60,772 nucleotides of DNA from an uncultured SAR86 cluster bacterium (GCA_902596165.1 CACJSU010000008.1:1-60772); one strand, 5' to 3'. Positions 35,242 through 45,285 are shown, counted from the first letter of the stretch. Translations and numbers: made by a program. The notes: generated by a model not told the origin, from the letters alone.

Positions 35242-36003
35242 TTAGTTGATTGAAGATCCGCCATCTACAGAAATAACCTGCCCGGTGATAAAGGATGATC
35301 TTTCTGAAAGTAAAAATGATACAAGTTCGCCAATTTCTTCAGGCTCGCCAATTCTTCTTAGCAAAGATGATTTTTCAAGCATTTCTTTTGCTTTAGGCTC
35401 TGCTTCAAAATACTGCTTAACTCCTGGAGTATTTATCGTACCAGGTGAAACAGCATTAACTCTAATTCCATTCCTGGCAACCTCCTTAGCAACAGATTGG
35501 GTTAAATTATTTACGGCTGCCTTACTTGCTGCATATATAGAATTAAAGGCGTAACCCTTGATTGCTGAATTTGAAGAAATATTCACAATCGAAGCTGGAA
35601 TTGATTGCTCTTTTAAAGACTGAATTTCTATTTGAAGACATTTCCAAAGAGATGTGAATGTTAAATCAAGCGTGGCTTGGACTTCTTCAATTGAATAATT
35701 TTCAACCGGACCTAAACCCTTTGAAGCCGCTGCATTATTACAAATACAATCTAATTTTGTAAATGTAGATAAGGTGGCTTGAATCATTGATTTGATTGCG
35801 TTTGAATCAGTAAGATCTGCTTCAAAATATTCTGCAGAATTAGGAAATAATGCATTTATCTTCTTGGCTACTCTCATTGCTGATTCTCCATTCAAATCAA
35901 CAATCATGACCTTTGATCCATGAGAAGCCAAAACCTTTGCAATGCCCTCTCCAATGCCTTGACCTGCTCCAGTAACAAGAGACACCTTATTTTTTAGTTC
36001 CAA
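35242..36003 (-). CDS. SDR family oxidoreductase
   Basis: A 253-residue classical SDR: T-G-A-G-Q-G-I-G near residues 11-18, D-L-N near 36 (acidic residue, suggesting NAD preference), N-N-A-A near 90, I-S-S near 143, Y157-x3-K161, and the C-terminal F-I-T-G-Q-V-I-S-V-D-G-G. A typical beta-ketoacyl- or sugar/steroid-type reductase in overall sequence; substrate not determinable. The a/b hydrolase gene ends 2 bp upstream. Confidence 0.88.
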   Translation of the reverse strand: MELKNKVSLVTGAGQGIGEGIAKVLASHGSKVMIVDLNGESAMRVAKKINALFPNSAEYFEADLTDSNAIKSMIQATLSTFTKLDCICNNAAASKGLGPVENYSIEEVQATLDLTFTSLWKCLQIEIQSLKEQSIPASIVNISSNSAIKGYAFNSIYAASKAAVNNLTQSVAKEVARNGIRVNAVSPGTINTPGVKQYFEAEPKAKEMLEKSSLLRRIGEPEEIGELVSFLLSERSSFITGQVISVDGGSSIN

Positions 36004-36004
36004 T

Positions 36005-36925
36005 TCATGCTCCCTTTAAATTATTTTTTAAAAACATTAATAAGTAATTATAAGTTGTGATCCTGTTGGTTTCATTAAGAGTTTCATGCCGCGCTCCTTC
36101 AACAAGATAAAGTTCTGACATGCACTTATTATCTTTCAAGCAATCATGCAATTTAGTAGTTCCTTTGCCCATCCCGCCAACAGGATCTTCAGAGCCTGAA
36201 AAAACCAAAATAGGAATATTTTTATTTATCAATGTTAAATTGTTTGGGTGGAACACGTTCTCTATTCCATTTATAACGTCTGCCCATAACTGATTGGTTG
36301 CAACAAAACCGCATAAATGATCGTTGACATAATCATCCACCCTATCTGAGTCCCTGGATAACCAATCATTAGGAGTTTTAGTATTTTTAAATTTGCTGTT
36401 AAATCCTCCAAATATAATTTTATGCAATAAAGAACTATATCCCTTTTTTCCAAGTCTTAGTGTCTCTATTTTAAGCAATAATTTTTGTAAAAAAGTTTCA
36501 GAAGAATTGGGACGACTAGAACCTGATAATAAGACAATATCAAAACTATTCATTTGTTGTAGTGCTGATAAACCTACCCATGAACCCATACTATGGCCTA
36601 ACAATATTTTTGGGATGTTAGGAAAACGCTTATTAGTTTCTTTGTGGATAGCAAGCACATCATCTACAACTAGATTCCATCCATCATCGTTAGCGAAAAA
36701 TCCAATTTGATCATCTAATATTCGATCACCATGGCCTCTGTGATCATGAATCGCAACATGAAAACCGCTCATATTTAAGAAATTTATAAAATCCTTATAT
36801 CTCCTTTTGTGTTCGGCCATGCCATGAGATATCTGAACTAAGCCCAGAGTTAATTCAATTTCTGATAGATGGACTTCAAAAGTAAGATTAGAGGTTGGAT
36901 TGGTATCTAATGGAATTTTCTGCAT
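36005..36925 (-). CDS. Alpha/beta hydrolase, monoacylglycerol-lipase-like
   Basis: A ~306-residue soluble hydrolase. Oxyanion segment I-S-H-G-M-A-E-H near residue 33, D-H-R-G-H-G near 65, nucleophile G-H-S-M-G-S near 111, acid near F-S-G-S-E-D-P, and His in A-R-H-E near 283. H-G-M-x-E-H is typical of the serine aminopeptidase S33 / lysophospholipase branch. A GTG at 36943 would add six residues; neither start has a clear ribosome binding site, so the ATG at 36925 is preferred. Divergent from the KAS III-like gene. Confidence 0.83.
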   Translation of the reverse strand: MQKIPLDTNPTSNLTFEVHLSEIELTLGLVQISHGMAEHKRRYKDFINFLNMSGFHVAIHDHRGHGDRILDDQIGFFANDDGWNLVVDDVLAIHKETNKRFPNIPKILLGHSMGSWVGLSALQQMNSFDIVLLSGSSRPNSSETFLQKLLLKIETLRLGKKGYSSLLHKIIFGGFNSKFKNTKTPNDWLSRDSDRVDDYVNDHLCGFVATNQLWADVINGIENVFHPNNLTLINKNIPILVFSGSEDPVGGMGKGTTKLHDCLKDNKCMSELYLVEGARHETLNETNRITTYNYLLMFLKNNLKGA

Positions 36926-36959
36926 AAGACTATAAAATAACACGTAAAAGGGGAAACAT

Positions 36960-38072
36960 ATGAATGATATATATATTTCAGGAACAGGTATCTGGACTCC
37001 ACCTTACAAAGTTTCGAATGATGAGCTTGTGGAATCATTTAATAAATATGTTGATTTATATAACTTAGAACATACAAATGAAATCAAAGACGGGTCCATT
37101 GAGCCGTTAGTTCACTCCTCAAGTGAATTTATAGTCAAAGCTTCGGGAATAAAAAATAGGTATGTTATTGAGAAAGAAGCTTTGCTGGACCCGAATCGAA
37201 TGAAACCACAAATCAATGCAAGAAATGATGATGAGCTTTCATTCTCTGCAGAGGTAAGTGTAATTGCAGCAAAAGAGGCTCTAAATAATGCAGGCTTAAG
37301 TCCATCTGATATTGATGCTGTTATTGTTTCAGCGGCCAACCTTCAAAGAGCATATCCTGCAATAGCTATAGAAGTTCAAAATGAATTAGGTATAGAGGGT
37401 TTTGCTTACGACATGATGGTTGGATGCTCTGCATCTACTTTTGGTATTAATAATGCCTATTGTGACATTAAATCTGGCAAATCATCAAAAGTACTAGTCA
37501 TAAGTCCTGAAATCACTTCTGGGCATAATAATTTTAAAAATAGAGATGGGCATTTTATATTTGGAGATATTTGTACTGCTGTGGTAGTTGAAAAAAACTC
37601 TCAATCAAAAAATAAGTTTAAAATTCTTAATACAAAACTTAAAACCTCATTTTCAAACAATATTAGAAATAACTATGGATACATGAATGCAATTGAAGAT
37701 AAAGAATATTCTGAATCAGAGTTGCTATTTGTGCAAAATGGAAGAAAGGTTTTCAAAGAAGTTATGCCATTTGTTTCTTCATTGATCTTAGAGCAGCTTA
37801 ATGAAAATAGCTTGTCTCCAGAAGATATAGAACAATATTGGCTCCATCAAGCGAATATAAATATGAACGCCTTCGTAATTAAAAAATTACTGGGTGATAA
37901 TTTTCCTCCTGAGAGAGCTCCTATTATTCTTGACGAATACGCCAATACTAGCTCAGCTGGTTCAATCATAGCCTTTCATAAACATAATCATCTTACTAAT
38001 GGGCAAAGGGGAATCATCTGCTCGTTTGGTGCAGGATACTCAATTTGCTCTATTCTGTTAGAAAAAGCATAA
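36960..38072 (+). CDS. Beta-ketoacyl-ACP synthase III-like thiolase-fold enzyme
   Basis: A 370-residue condensing enzyme. The catalytic triad is Cys156 in V-G-C-S-A-S-T, His in W-L-H-Q-A-N and Asn in Y-A-N-T-S-S-A-G-S, as in FabH. It is about 50 residues longer than FabH, mainly through an N-terminal insert (residues ~25-85). AGGGG lies upstream of the ATG. The product could be a starter-unit synthase, or an OleA/HMG-type condensing enzyme. It is followed 4 bp later by tspO. Confidence 0.87.
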   Translation: MNDIYISGTGIWTPPYKVSNDELVESFNKYVDLYNLEHTNEIKDGSIEPLVHSSSEFIVKASGIKNRYVIEKEALLDPNRMKPQINARNDDELSFSAEVSVIAAKEALNNAGLSPSDIDAVIVSAANLQRAYPAIAIEVQNELGIEGFAYDMMVGCSASTFGINNAYCDIKSGKSSKVLVISPEITSGHNNFKNRDGHFIFGDICTAVVVEKNSQSKNKFKILNTKLKTSFSNNIRNNYGYMNAIEDKEYSESELLFVQNGRKVFKEVMPFVSSLILEQLNENSLSPEDIEQYWLHQANINMNAFVIKKLLGDNFPPERAPIILDEYANTSSAGSIIAFHKHNHLTNGQRGIICSFGAGYSICSILLEKA

Positions 38073-38076
38073 ATTA

Positions 38077-38508
38077 ATGAAATACATCCTACCATTCCTG
38101 GTAATTCTGACATCTGTAATTGGCTCTCTTGCTAACATATACATCAGTTCTGATACTTGGTATGAAGAATTAATTAAGAGCCCATTAAATCCTCCGAGCT
38201 ATGTTTTTGGAATTGTCTGGCCAACTCTGTATGCAATCATGGCATTTGTTTCATTTAAGATGGCTGAAAAAATTTCTACTCTATTCATACTGCAATTATT
38301 GGCTAATGCAGCTTGGTCATGGATCTTTTTTTATTTTCATGCTCCGTTGATAGCGCTTGTAGATATTAGCGTACTAATTTATCTTAATTTAAAAATTATT
38401 AGCGTAATAAAGGTTGAATCGTCAATATTGTTTTATATATATCTCCCTTACCTAATATGGCTTTCATTTGCAGCATTTTTAAATGCTTCTATTGTTCTCT
38501 TGAATTAA
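38077..38508 (+). CDS. tspO: TspO/MBR family protein
   Basis: A 143-residue, five-helix membrane protein. The W-Y-E-E-L-I-K-S-P-L-N-P-P near residues 28-40 and W-P-T-L-Y-A-I-M near 49 are the TspO signatures, and the tryptophan-rich second half fits. TspO binds porphyrins and cholesterol-like molecules and is linked to tetrapyrrole homeostasis in bacteria. It is co-oriented with a KAS III-like gene; its stop overlaps the convergent nucleoside transporter gene by 4 bp. Confidence 0.92.
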   Translation: MKYILPFLVILTSVIGSLANIYISSDTWYEELIKSPLNPPSYVFGIVWPTLYAIMAFVSFKMAEKISTLFILQLLANAAWSWIFFYFHAPLIALVDISVLIYLNLKIISVIKVESSILFYIYLPYLIWLSFAAFLNASIVLLN

Positions 38509-39767
38509 AAAATACCTATTACTAACCCTGTCATACAAGAGGCAAGTGTTGCGCCAATAAGTGCTTTTACCGAAACTTTAATTAAATCGTTTTTTCTTTC
38601 TGGGGCCATGGCGCTGATACCTGAAACAAGAATCCCCACTGAAGAAAAGTTAGCAAAACCACATAAAGCATACAAAGTAATCAGTTTTGATCTGTCAGAT
38701 AGAACTCCTGTCTCTAAATTTGCAAGCGCACCATAAGCAACAAATTCATTTAATGCGGTTTTCACTCCGAGTAACTCGGCTGAAGCTAAAGTTTCAGATA
38801 ATGGTACCCCCATAAGCCAAACAATTGGGAAGAAAATGTAGCCCAGTATTAATTGCAAAGAAAGATCTGAGACTCCAATCCAACCACCTAAAATGCCTAG
38901 CAGAGAGTTTAACAATGAGACTAGCGCAATGAATGCAATTAAAATTGCTCCAACATTTAAGCAAATATCCAATCCATCTCTTGTTCCCCTTGTGATTGCA
39001 TCCATAGAGCTGTCATAAACTTTAGGCACTGAATTACCGTCAAAATTAGTAACCTCTGATGATGGAATCATAATATTTGCATACATAATTGCAGCAGGAA
39101 TAGATAATATTGAAGCTGATACCAAATGTTGGATTAAATTAACGTCCGGGAATTGAGGAGCAAGCATTGATACTAACGCAATCATTATTGAACCTGAGAC
39201 AGTCGACATCCCAGCTGTCATAAGAATTAACAGCTCTTTCTCGGTCATCTTTGATAAATATGGTCTCACCAATAAGGGGGCTTCAACTTGCCCCATAATA
39301 ATATTAGCGGTTGCCCCTAACCCTATCGGGCCACCAATATTAAATAGCTTTTCAAAAATTTTAGAAATTGCTCTGATAATTAATGGCAGTATATTCCAAA
39401 ACCAAAGCAGCGCTGACAAACTAGAAATTACTATAATTAAAGGTAATATTTGAAAAGCAAAGATCATTGAATTGCCGGTTCCGGAGATCTCAAATGGAGA
39501 GGTAGAGCTATTGCTTAAATAACCAAAAACAAATTCAGCTCCCTCCTGAGTAGCTGCTTGCAATGCGGTTACACCTTCGGAAAGATAAGCAAAAATTTGA
39601 ACTATAAAAGGAATTTTTAATAGAGCAAAGGCTAGAATTACTTGTAGAAATATGGCCGCAACAATATGCCGATAGTTAATCGAAGATTTATTTTGAGAAA
39701 ATGGAATAGCAATACAAACTAGACCAATAAAGCCAATAATAATTTGTAATATAGAGGACATTGTCAT
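38505..39767 (-). CDS. Concentrative nucleoside transporter (NupC/CNT family)
   Basis: A 420-residue membrane protein with the CNT architecture: an N-terminal helix block, a gate domain, and the core with G-Q-V-E-A-P-L-L near 160, S-T-V-S-G-S-I near 190 and a C-terminal F-A-N-F-S-S-V-G-I near 370. G-Q-x-E and the N-F-S-S motif are the nucleoside-binding re-entrant loops. It imports nucleosides with Na+ or H+. The substrate spectrum is not visible. It lies 3 bp after a 2OG oxygenase gene. Confidence 0.93.
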   Translation of the reverse strand: MTMSSILQIIIGFIGLVCIAIPFSQNKSSINYRHIVAAIFLQVILAFALLKIPFIVQIFAYLSEGVTALQAATQEGAEFVFGYLSNSSTSPFEISGTGNSMIFAFQILPLIIVISSLSALLWFWNILPLIIRAISKIFEKLFNIGGPIGLGATANIIMGQVEAPLLVRPYLSKMTEKELLILMTAGMSTVSGSIMIALVSMLAPQFPDVNLIQHLVSASILSIPAAIMYANIMIPSSEVTNFDGNSVPKVYDSSMDAITRGTRDGLDICLNVGAILIAFIALVSLLNSLLGILGGWIGVSDLSLQLILGYIFFPIVWLMGVPLSETLASAELLGVKTALNEFVAYGALANLETGVLSDRSKLITLYALCGFANFSSVGILVSGISAMAPERKNDLIKVSVKALIGATLASCMTGLVIGIF

Positions 39768-39770
39768 GGT

Positions 39771-40676
39771 TTAGTATAGCTTAATTGCTCTTAATCTTTC
39801 CTCTAAGAAATCATGGGCGCTAATAGATTCAGTTGAATCATCCACTATAGAACAGAGCTCAACTTCAGGAGAAGGATGAAGGAAAAATGGCATGCTATAT
39901 CGTGATGCAGATGAGCTGACGTTATTATCTACAACTCTGTGACTTGTGCTTTTTAGTTGAGAGCGAGTTACTAATTGCATCATGTCACCGATATTGCAAA
40001 CAATGGATTTACTTTTTGCTGCTATTGGGATCCAATTACCCTCAGGGTTTTGCACCTCCAACCCAGATTCCTCAGCACCTACTAATAAAGTAATTAAATT
40101 TATATCCTCATGGGCTCGTGCACGCAGGATGTTAGATGAATCCTTGACAGGAGGATAATGAATTAGGCGTAAAATAGAATTACCCTTAAGTGCCCACGAA
40201 TCAAAAAAGTTAGGTTCCTTACCTAAAATTACAGCTATTGCACTGAGAACTTTCATACCAAGTTTATTTAGTTGATTAAATAAAATATCAAAGTGGTCAT
40301 TAAAACCTGGAATCTCAGAAACCATGATATTTTTAGATATTCTAGAGTCATATGAATCATCAATCATCGGGCCATGATGCCAAAATTCTTTTAAATCTGG
40401 CGTTGTTTCACCAACCGCAGTTTCTTTTCCATATGGAGTGTAGCCCCTTGCTCCAGCTTTCTCAGGATGGGCATAGGAATTTTTAATGTTCTCATTAAGT
40501 GAGAAAAAATCTTTACTTAATTTATAGCTTGATTTCAAAACTTGATCAGCGATTCCATGATCTGTAATAGTAAAAAAACCATGCGTACCTAACGCTAATT
40601 TTAATTGAGAAATTGTGTCTGCATCTCTTTGTTGAATATCAACCATAGAAAAGGCAGGTATGCTATTGAATGTCAT
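39771..40676 (-). CDS. 2-oxoglutarate/Fe(II) oxygenase (isopenicillin-N-synthase-like)
   Basis: A 301-residue dioxygenase-fold protein. The N-terminal I-P-x-F-S-M-V-D and T-H-G-F-F-T-I-T-D-H are typical; iron ligands are H-E-D near residue 180 and S-H-R-V near 237, with the 2OG-binding R-Y-S near 252. The substrate is unknown. A TAAAAT lies 5 nt before its ATG, so its mRNA may have almost no leader. The strong terminator of the TonB gene lies immediately upstream. Confidence 0.87.
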   Translation of the reverse strand: MTFNSIPAFSMVDIQQRDADTISQLKLALGTHGFFTITDHGIADQVLKSSYKLSKDFFSLNENIKNSYAHPEKAGARGYTPYGKETAVGETTPDLKEFWHHGPMIDDSYDSRISKNIMVSEIPGFNDHFDILFNQLNKLGMKVLSAIAVILGKEPNFFDSWALKGNSILRLIHYPPVKDSSNILRARAHEDINLITLLVGAEESGLEVQNPEGNWIPIAAKSKSIVCNIGDMMQLVTRSQLKSTSHRVVDNNVSSSASRYSMPFFLHPSPEVELCSIVDDSTESISAHDFLEERLRAIKLY

Positions 40677-40689
40677 TCTTTATTTTAGC

Positions 40690-40719
40690 AAAAAAAAGGG
40701 CGGTATATTAACCGCCCTT
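40690..40719 (-). terminator. Rho-independent terminator of the TonB receptor gene
   Basis: Stem AAGGGCGGT/ACCGCCCTT with a 6-nt loop (40696-40719), followed on the minus strand by eight T (A-run at 40690-40697 on the plus strand, overlapping the outer stem pairs). It lies 17 bp past the receptor stop. Confidence 0.85.
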
Positions 40720-40735
40720 GTATATATAAAATTAA

Positions 40736-43700
40736 TTAAAATTTAAATTTATACACAAATCCTAATTGAGCTCTCCAGATACTATTCACTGCAGATTTAC
40801 TTAAATCAAAAGGATTGTTTTTGTTATAGCCATAAGCATAGTCAACTCTTGATCCGCTTTTTCCAAAAATATATTTAGAATAATCATCAGTTAATAAAAG
40901 ATCATAAAGTGCTACTCTACCTTGATAAGGTCCATATATAACCTCACCTTTATCGCTATCAATTAAATTAAGTAGATTTTCTATACCTAAAGTAATGACA
41001 AATAAATCCTCTGATCTAAAGCCAGGTAGCTCCTGAGTAATCTTAAGATCTAAGGATGTTTGGTATGGGAATTCAAAAGCTCCCATAGGTACGATCTGGC
41101 CAGCATATGAAGCTAGCCCATAAGTGTTATAGAGAAGATCTAAAGTCTCATTAGCTATTGCTAGATCTGGCTGAGTACAGCTGTACCAACAAACTTTTGG
41201 GTCATTAATTCCAGATGGGATATATAGTAATGCAGTACTATCATCATTCAGGTTTCTCTCATAACCAAAAGCCTGTGTTTTGTATCTTGAAGAACTTGAG
41301 TAGGTATCAAAAGATAAAGTTCCTGGTAAACCAGATTTTCTTTCAAAGAAAAGATTGAAAGTTGTAGGCTTATCAGCACCGAAGAAGTAATGAGTTGATG
41401 ATAAGGAAGCAATCAATCGGTGTTCCGTTTCATAAATAGAGCGAGCTGCAACCCTATTGTTGTAGTCAACACCAGGGCACTTACCAAAGCTTGAGTTTGC
41501 AGTTGATGAAGTCATACCACAAAGCTCATCAATATTTTGATGAGTGTAAGCTATAGACAATGAAGTATCGCCGTCTCTAAAGAACCTAGATGCGCCTATT
41601 GAAAATACTTCTCTTTGACCGCCTCCTTGGTTATATAGGCCAGCTTTATATGTATAAAAACCAGTTTGATTATAAATCGGTCTTCCGTCTGGAGCTTTTA
41701 AAGCTGGGACTAGAGGCTGATCACCACTTAATGGAGATCCATCTACAATTTTATATAAAGCTTCTTCTTGATCTGAATTTAAATATGAAGCTGTAATAAA
41801 CCAATCACCAACTTCTCTTTCATAAGTAAGATTCAATGTTTTAGTTTCTGGCCACTCAAAGCTTGGAGCGATAAAATTAACTACTGCATCAGTAAGAGCC
41901 GCATTTTGAATTGCAGTATTCACACATGCTGGGAGAGTACCTGTTACATTTGTAAGTGGGTCACATCCCGCAGGAGCATTAGACTGCCTATATGCAGCAA
42001 TTCTAACACCATCGTTTGTGTATGCATTTGAAATCCATACTGTAGGAAGTTTTGATGAGAAGGTTCCATAAAGACCTTTCAAAGTACTCTTATCATCAAT
42101 TTCATATTCAAAACTAAATCTATAATTAAGAAGGTCGGTACCAGCAATTCCTCCATTAGCAAATCCATATGCATCCTTGAAGCCTTGGTTAAGTGCTGGG
42201 GAATCATCAGAGTCAAATTGATCATAACGAAGTCCAACTAAAACATTTAATCTATCCGAGACATCAATTTCATCTTGAATGTAAAAAGAATCTAGCCCAT
42301 ATTCAAACTCTGCAGCGCCACCAGACTCTGTTAAGCTTCGAGAATTATTGTGCTCAAAAGAGGTAGCTGTTTGGCTTTCATATCCTGATATCCCATCAAA
42401 TTGATATGAACCATCTTGAGCAATAATGAACACATTGTACACATCCCAATTTTTTCTTTCGTATCCAACTGTCCATTTATGATTATCATTGTAATAAGTT
42501 AGCTTAGCTTTAAGGTATTCAGTTTCAGTGGCTAATTGGTTGGCACTTCTATATTTATCTGGACCTATATAACATCTAATTCCATTTGCACCACAATTAT
42601 TTATTCTAAAGGTTGGTACATTTTGTCCTACTGGCGATGCTTGGCTAGTGTTCTGCTCTTTAGTTGAATAACTAATTTCAGATATCAAATTATCAGTCCA
42701 ATTTGAAACAAGCAGCATTCCATCTGTGGTTGTTTCTTCACCTTTGATATATTCAGCAGAAGAAAAGTTAAAACTGGAATAACTTCTATTTGCACCATTT
42801 AATTTAGAGCTCTCAACCTCTTTGTGGTTAAGGGTCAATCTATGATTATCATTAATATCAACATCAAACCTATAAGTTATGTATTCAGTCTCAGCAGTAT
42901 TGCTGCTGGTATATCCAAGAGAATCAAAACCATATTTATTCTTTGTAATATTTCTAATTTGATCAACCTCAGCTAATGTAATACCAACATCATTTGGCAA
43001 ATTGGCTCCAATTGGTCCGTGAGTTATTGGTTTATCAATTACAGCTTCTTCGTAAGTAACGTAAAAGAATGCTCGGTCTTTAATAATTGGTCCGCCAAAA
43101 GCAAAACCCTCTGAGGTATCTTCTAAATCAAAGTTATATTTATCACCGTTAGATTCATCACCCATAAGGGAATCACCTCGATCATATGAAAAAACTTCAC
43201 CCTTAAACTCATTGCTTCCAGATTTAGTTATAACCTCTATCACGCCGCCTCTAAAACCAGAGTATTCTACCGAAGCAGGAGCTACCTTAACTGCAAGTTG
43301 CTCTATAGCATTCAATGAGATTGGACTTCTTTGAGCAGGATAACCATTATCATTGAGACCAAAATCATCATTAAAAGAAACACCATCAACCCTTAAATCA
43401 TTTGTTCGAGGATGGGCTCCAGCTATTGAAATTGCTTCATAGTTTTCTTGAGCATCATCCAAAGAAACCATTGGATTCAATCGAATAAAATCTTTAAGAT
43501 CTCGATTAACTGAAACACTTTGCTCAATATCTTGAGCAGTTAAAGCTGTTCCGAATCCATAACCAGTATCAAGTTGAGTACCTGCTTCTGCAACCACAAC
43601 AACCTCGTCAATAGATTCCAATGCAAAATTTAAACGCTTGGTATCTCCAACAATTAAAGTAAGACCAGTAACAGATTCTGAGTTATAAGATCCAGACCTA

Positions 43701-43939
43701 ATAACTACGTCATATGGTCCACCAGGCTTGAGACCACCAGCAAAGAATCTACCATTTGTATCGGTTGTTTTAACCGATGATGAATTGGTTGGAGTATAAG
43801 TAACTGTTACATTAGCACCACTAATAGGTGTGCCGGAAGAATCTGTAACTGTACCAGTTATATCTGAAGTAAGCTCCTGACCGAATGCTGGAATAGCAAT
43901 AAGTGCAGCAACCATAAATAAGTTACGCAATGATTTCAT
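40736..43939 (-). CDS. TonB-dependent receptor, Oar-like, with carboxypeptidase-regulatory domain
   Basis: A 1067-residue outer-membrane receptor. A signal peptide (residues 1-21) is followed by a beta-sandwich carboxypeptidase-regulatory-like domain (~24-112, I-T-G-T-V-T-D-S-S-G and G-R-F-F-A-G-G-L), then a plug domain (~120-245, with V-D-G-V-S-F-N-D-D-F and G-V-I-E-V-I-T-K-S-G) and a long barrel ending in F. Oar-type receptors import large oligomers or organic ligands; the ligand is unknown. A terminator follows and its start has a good GAGGG site. Confidence 0.9.
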   Translation of the reverse strand: MKSLRNLFMVAALIAIPAFGQELTSDITGTVTDSSGTPISGANVTVTYTPTNSSSVKTTDTNGRFFAGGLKPGGPYDVVIRSGSYNSESVTGLTLIVGDTKRLNFALESIDEVVVVAEAGTQLDTGYGFGTALTAQDIEQSVSVNRDLKDFIRLNPMVSLDDAQENYEAISIAGAHPRTNDLRVDGVSFNDDFGLNDNGYPAQRSPISLNAIEQLAVKVAPASVEYSGFRGGVIEVITKSGSNEFKGEVFSYDRGDSLMGDESNGDKYNFDLEDTSEGFAFGGPIIKDRAFFYVTYEEAVIDKPITHGPIGANLPNDVGITLAEVDQIRNITKNKYGFDSLGYTSSNTAETEYITYRFDVDINDNHRLTLNHKEVESSKLNGANRSYSSFNFSSAEYIKGEETTTDGMLLVSNWTDNLISEISYSTKEQNTSQASPVGQNVPTFRINNCGANGIRCYIGPDKYRSANQLATETEYLKAKLTYYNDNHKWTVGYERKNWDVYNVFIIAQDGSYQFDGISGYESQTATSFEHNNSRSLTESGGAAEFEYGLDSFYIQDEIDVSDRLNVLVGLRYDQFDSDDSPALNQGFKDAYGFANGGIAGTDLLNYRFSFEYEIDDKSTLKGLYGTFSSKLPTVWISNAYTNDGVRIAAYRQSNAPAGCDPLTNVTGTLPACVNTAIQNAALTDAVVNFIAPSFEWPETKTLNLTYEREVGDWFITASYLNSDQEEALYKIVDGSPLSGDQPLVPALKAPDGRPIYNQTGFYTYKAGLYNQGGGQREVFSIGASRFFRDGDTSLSIAYTHQNIDELCGMTSSTANSSFGKCPGVDYNNRVAARSIYETEHRLIASLSSTHYFFGADKPTTFNLFFERKSGLPGTLSFDTYSSSSRYKTQAFGYERNLNDDSTALLYIPSGINDPKVCWYSCTQPDLAIANETLDLLYNTYGLASYAGQIVPMGAFEFPYQTSLDLKITQELPGFRSEDLFVITLGIENLLNLIDSDKGEVIYGPYQGRVALYDLLLTDDYSKYIFGKSGSRVDYAYGYNKNNPFDLSKSAVNSIWRAQLGFVYKFKF

Positions 43940-44038
43940 AATTTCCCTCTAAAAATTAAAATAAAGACGTTACAACAATTCTATACCTCTTTGCACCTTA
44001 TTAAAAGAAACAATTTGGTAACATTTAGATAATTTATC

Positions 44039-45283
44039 TTAAACTTCAATAAAATCAAATTTTGTATATTCCTGGAGAGCTTCTGGGATATGGATTGTGC
44101 TCTTTTGGTCAAAATTATTTTCAATTACTGCTATTAACGCTCTTCCAGCAGCTAGTGCAGAGCCATTCAGAGTATGAGCTAATTTTGAAGCACCGCCTTC
44201 TTTAAATCTAATCTTGGCCCTTCTAGCTTGAAAATCAGTGCAATTTGAACAAGATGATATCTCTCTATAGGTTTCTTGGCTGGGTATCCAAACTTCCAAG
44301 TCATATGTTTTAGCCGCTGAAAACCCTAAATCCCCAGTGCATAATTCAACTACCTGATATGGTAAATTTAACTCCTGAAGAATTGTTTCAGCATGAGAAG
44401 TAAGATTCTCTAGAGCTTCAAAGGATTTCTCAGGATGACATATCTGAACTAATTCAACCTTCTCAAATTGATGTTGCCGGATTAACCCCTTGGTATCTTT
44501 ACCGTAACTTCCAGCCTCAGATCTAAAGCAACTTGTATGAGCTGTAAGCTTAAGTGGAAATTTATCAATATCAATTATTTTATCTCTATAAAGATTTGTT
44601 AAGGGCACCTCAGCAGTAGGAATAAGATAATAATCTTCAGTTAATTGAAATAAATCCTCAGAAAACTTTGGCAATTGTCCAGTTGAAGTTAAAGATTCAG
44701 TGTTGGCCACCATTGGTAAATAATGCTCTGTGTAACCATGCTCAGATGCCTTATCAAGCATAAATGCTATTAAAGCTCGTTGTAATTTTGCAATGTCACC
44801 ATGTAAAACTGCAAAACGAGAACCAGCCAAAAGGTTAGCCGCATCAGTGTCAATCATTGATGTTATTTCTAAATGATCTTTTCCCTTTAAAATAGTTGGC
44901 TCCCCGTATTCTCGGATCTTTACATTGTTTTCCTCATTCTCTCCCCTTGGCACAGAATCATCAGGAAGGTTCGGAACATCAAGCAATAATTCTTTTAAAG
45001 TTAATTGAATATCATTTAATTCACTTGAACATTTATCAAGATCTGCTTTGATGGACTCAATTTTTTTATTAAGAGCTGGGTCATCCTTGCCCTCTTTTTT
45101 AAGCATTCCATATTCTTTGGAAAGAACATTTCTACTAGCTTGAAGATCCTCAGTTTTAGTTTGATATTTTTTTCGGTTTGCTTCAGTCGCCTCAAATAAA
45201 TCAAGGTTAAAGTTGTAATTTCTCAGCCTTAATTTATCAAATACCAACTTGGGATTATCTTTTATAAAATTTGTATCAATCAT
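44039..45283 (-). CDS. serS: Seryl-tRNA synthetase SerS
   Basis: A 414-residue class II synthetase. The N-terminal ~100 residues form the tRNA-binding coiled coil; the catalytic domain has motif 2 F-R-S-E-A-G-S-Y-G-K-D-T-K-G near 255, and motif 3 L-N-G-S-A-L-A-A-G-R near 373. Ser-specific T-x-E and L-P residues also fit. Charges all tRNA-Ser, one of which is encoded at 23.5 kb. It follows crcB by 2 bp. Confidence 0.96.
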   Translation of the reverse strand: MIDTNFIKDNPKLVFDKLRLRNYNFNLDLFEATEANRKKYQTKTEDLQASRNVLSKEYGMLKKEGKDDPALNKKIESIKADLDKCSSELNDIQLTLKELLLDVPNLPDDSVPRGENEENNVKIREYGEPTILKGKDHLEITSMIDTDAANLLAGSRFAVLHGDIAKLQRALIAFMLDKASEHGYTEHYLPMVANTESLTSTGQLPKFSEDLFQLTEDYYLIPTAEVPLTNLYRDKIIDIDKFPLKLTAHTSCFRSEAGSYGKDTKGLIRQHQFEKVELVQICHPEKSFEALENLTSHAETILQELNLPYQVVELCTGDLGFSAAKTYDLEVWIPSQETYREISSCSNCTDFQARRAKIRFKEGGASKLAHTLNGSALAAGRALIAVIENNFDQKSTIHIPEALQEYTKFDFIEV

Positions 45284-45285
45284 TT

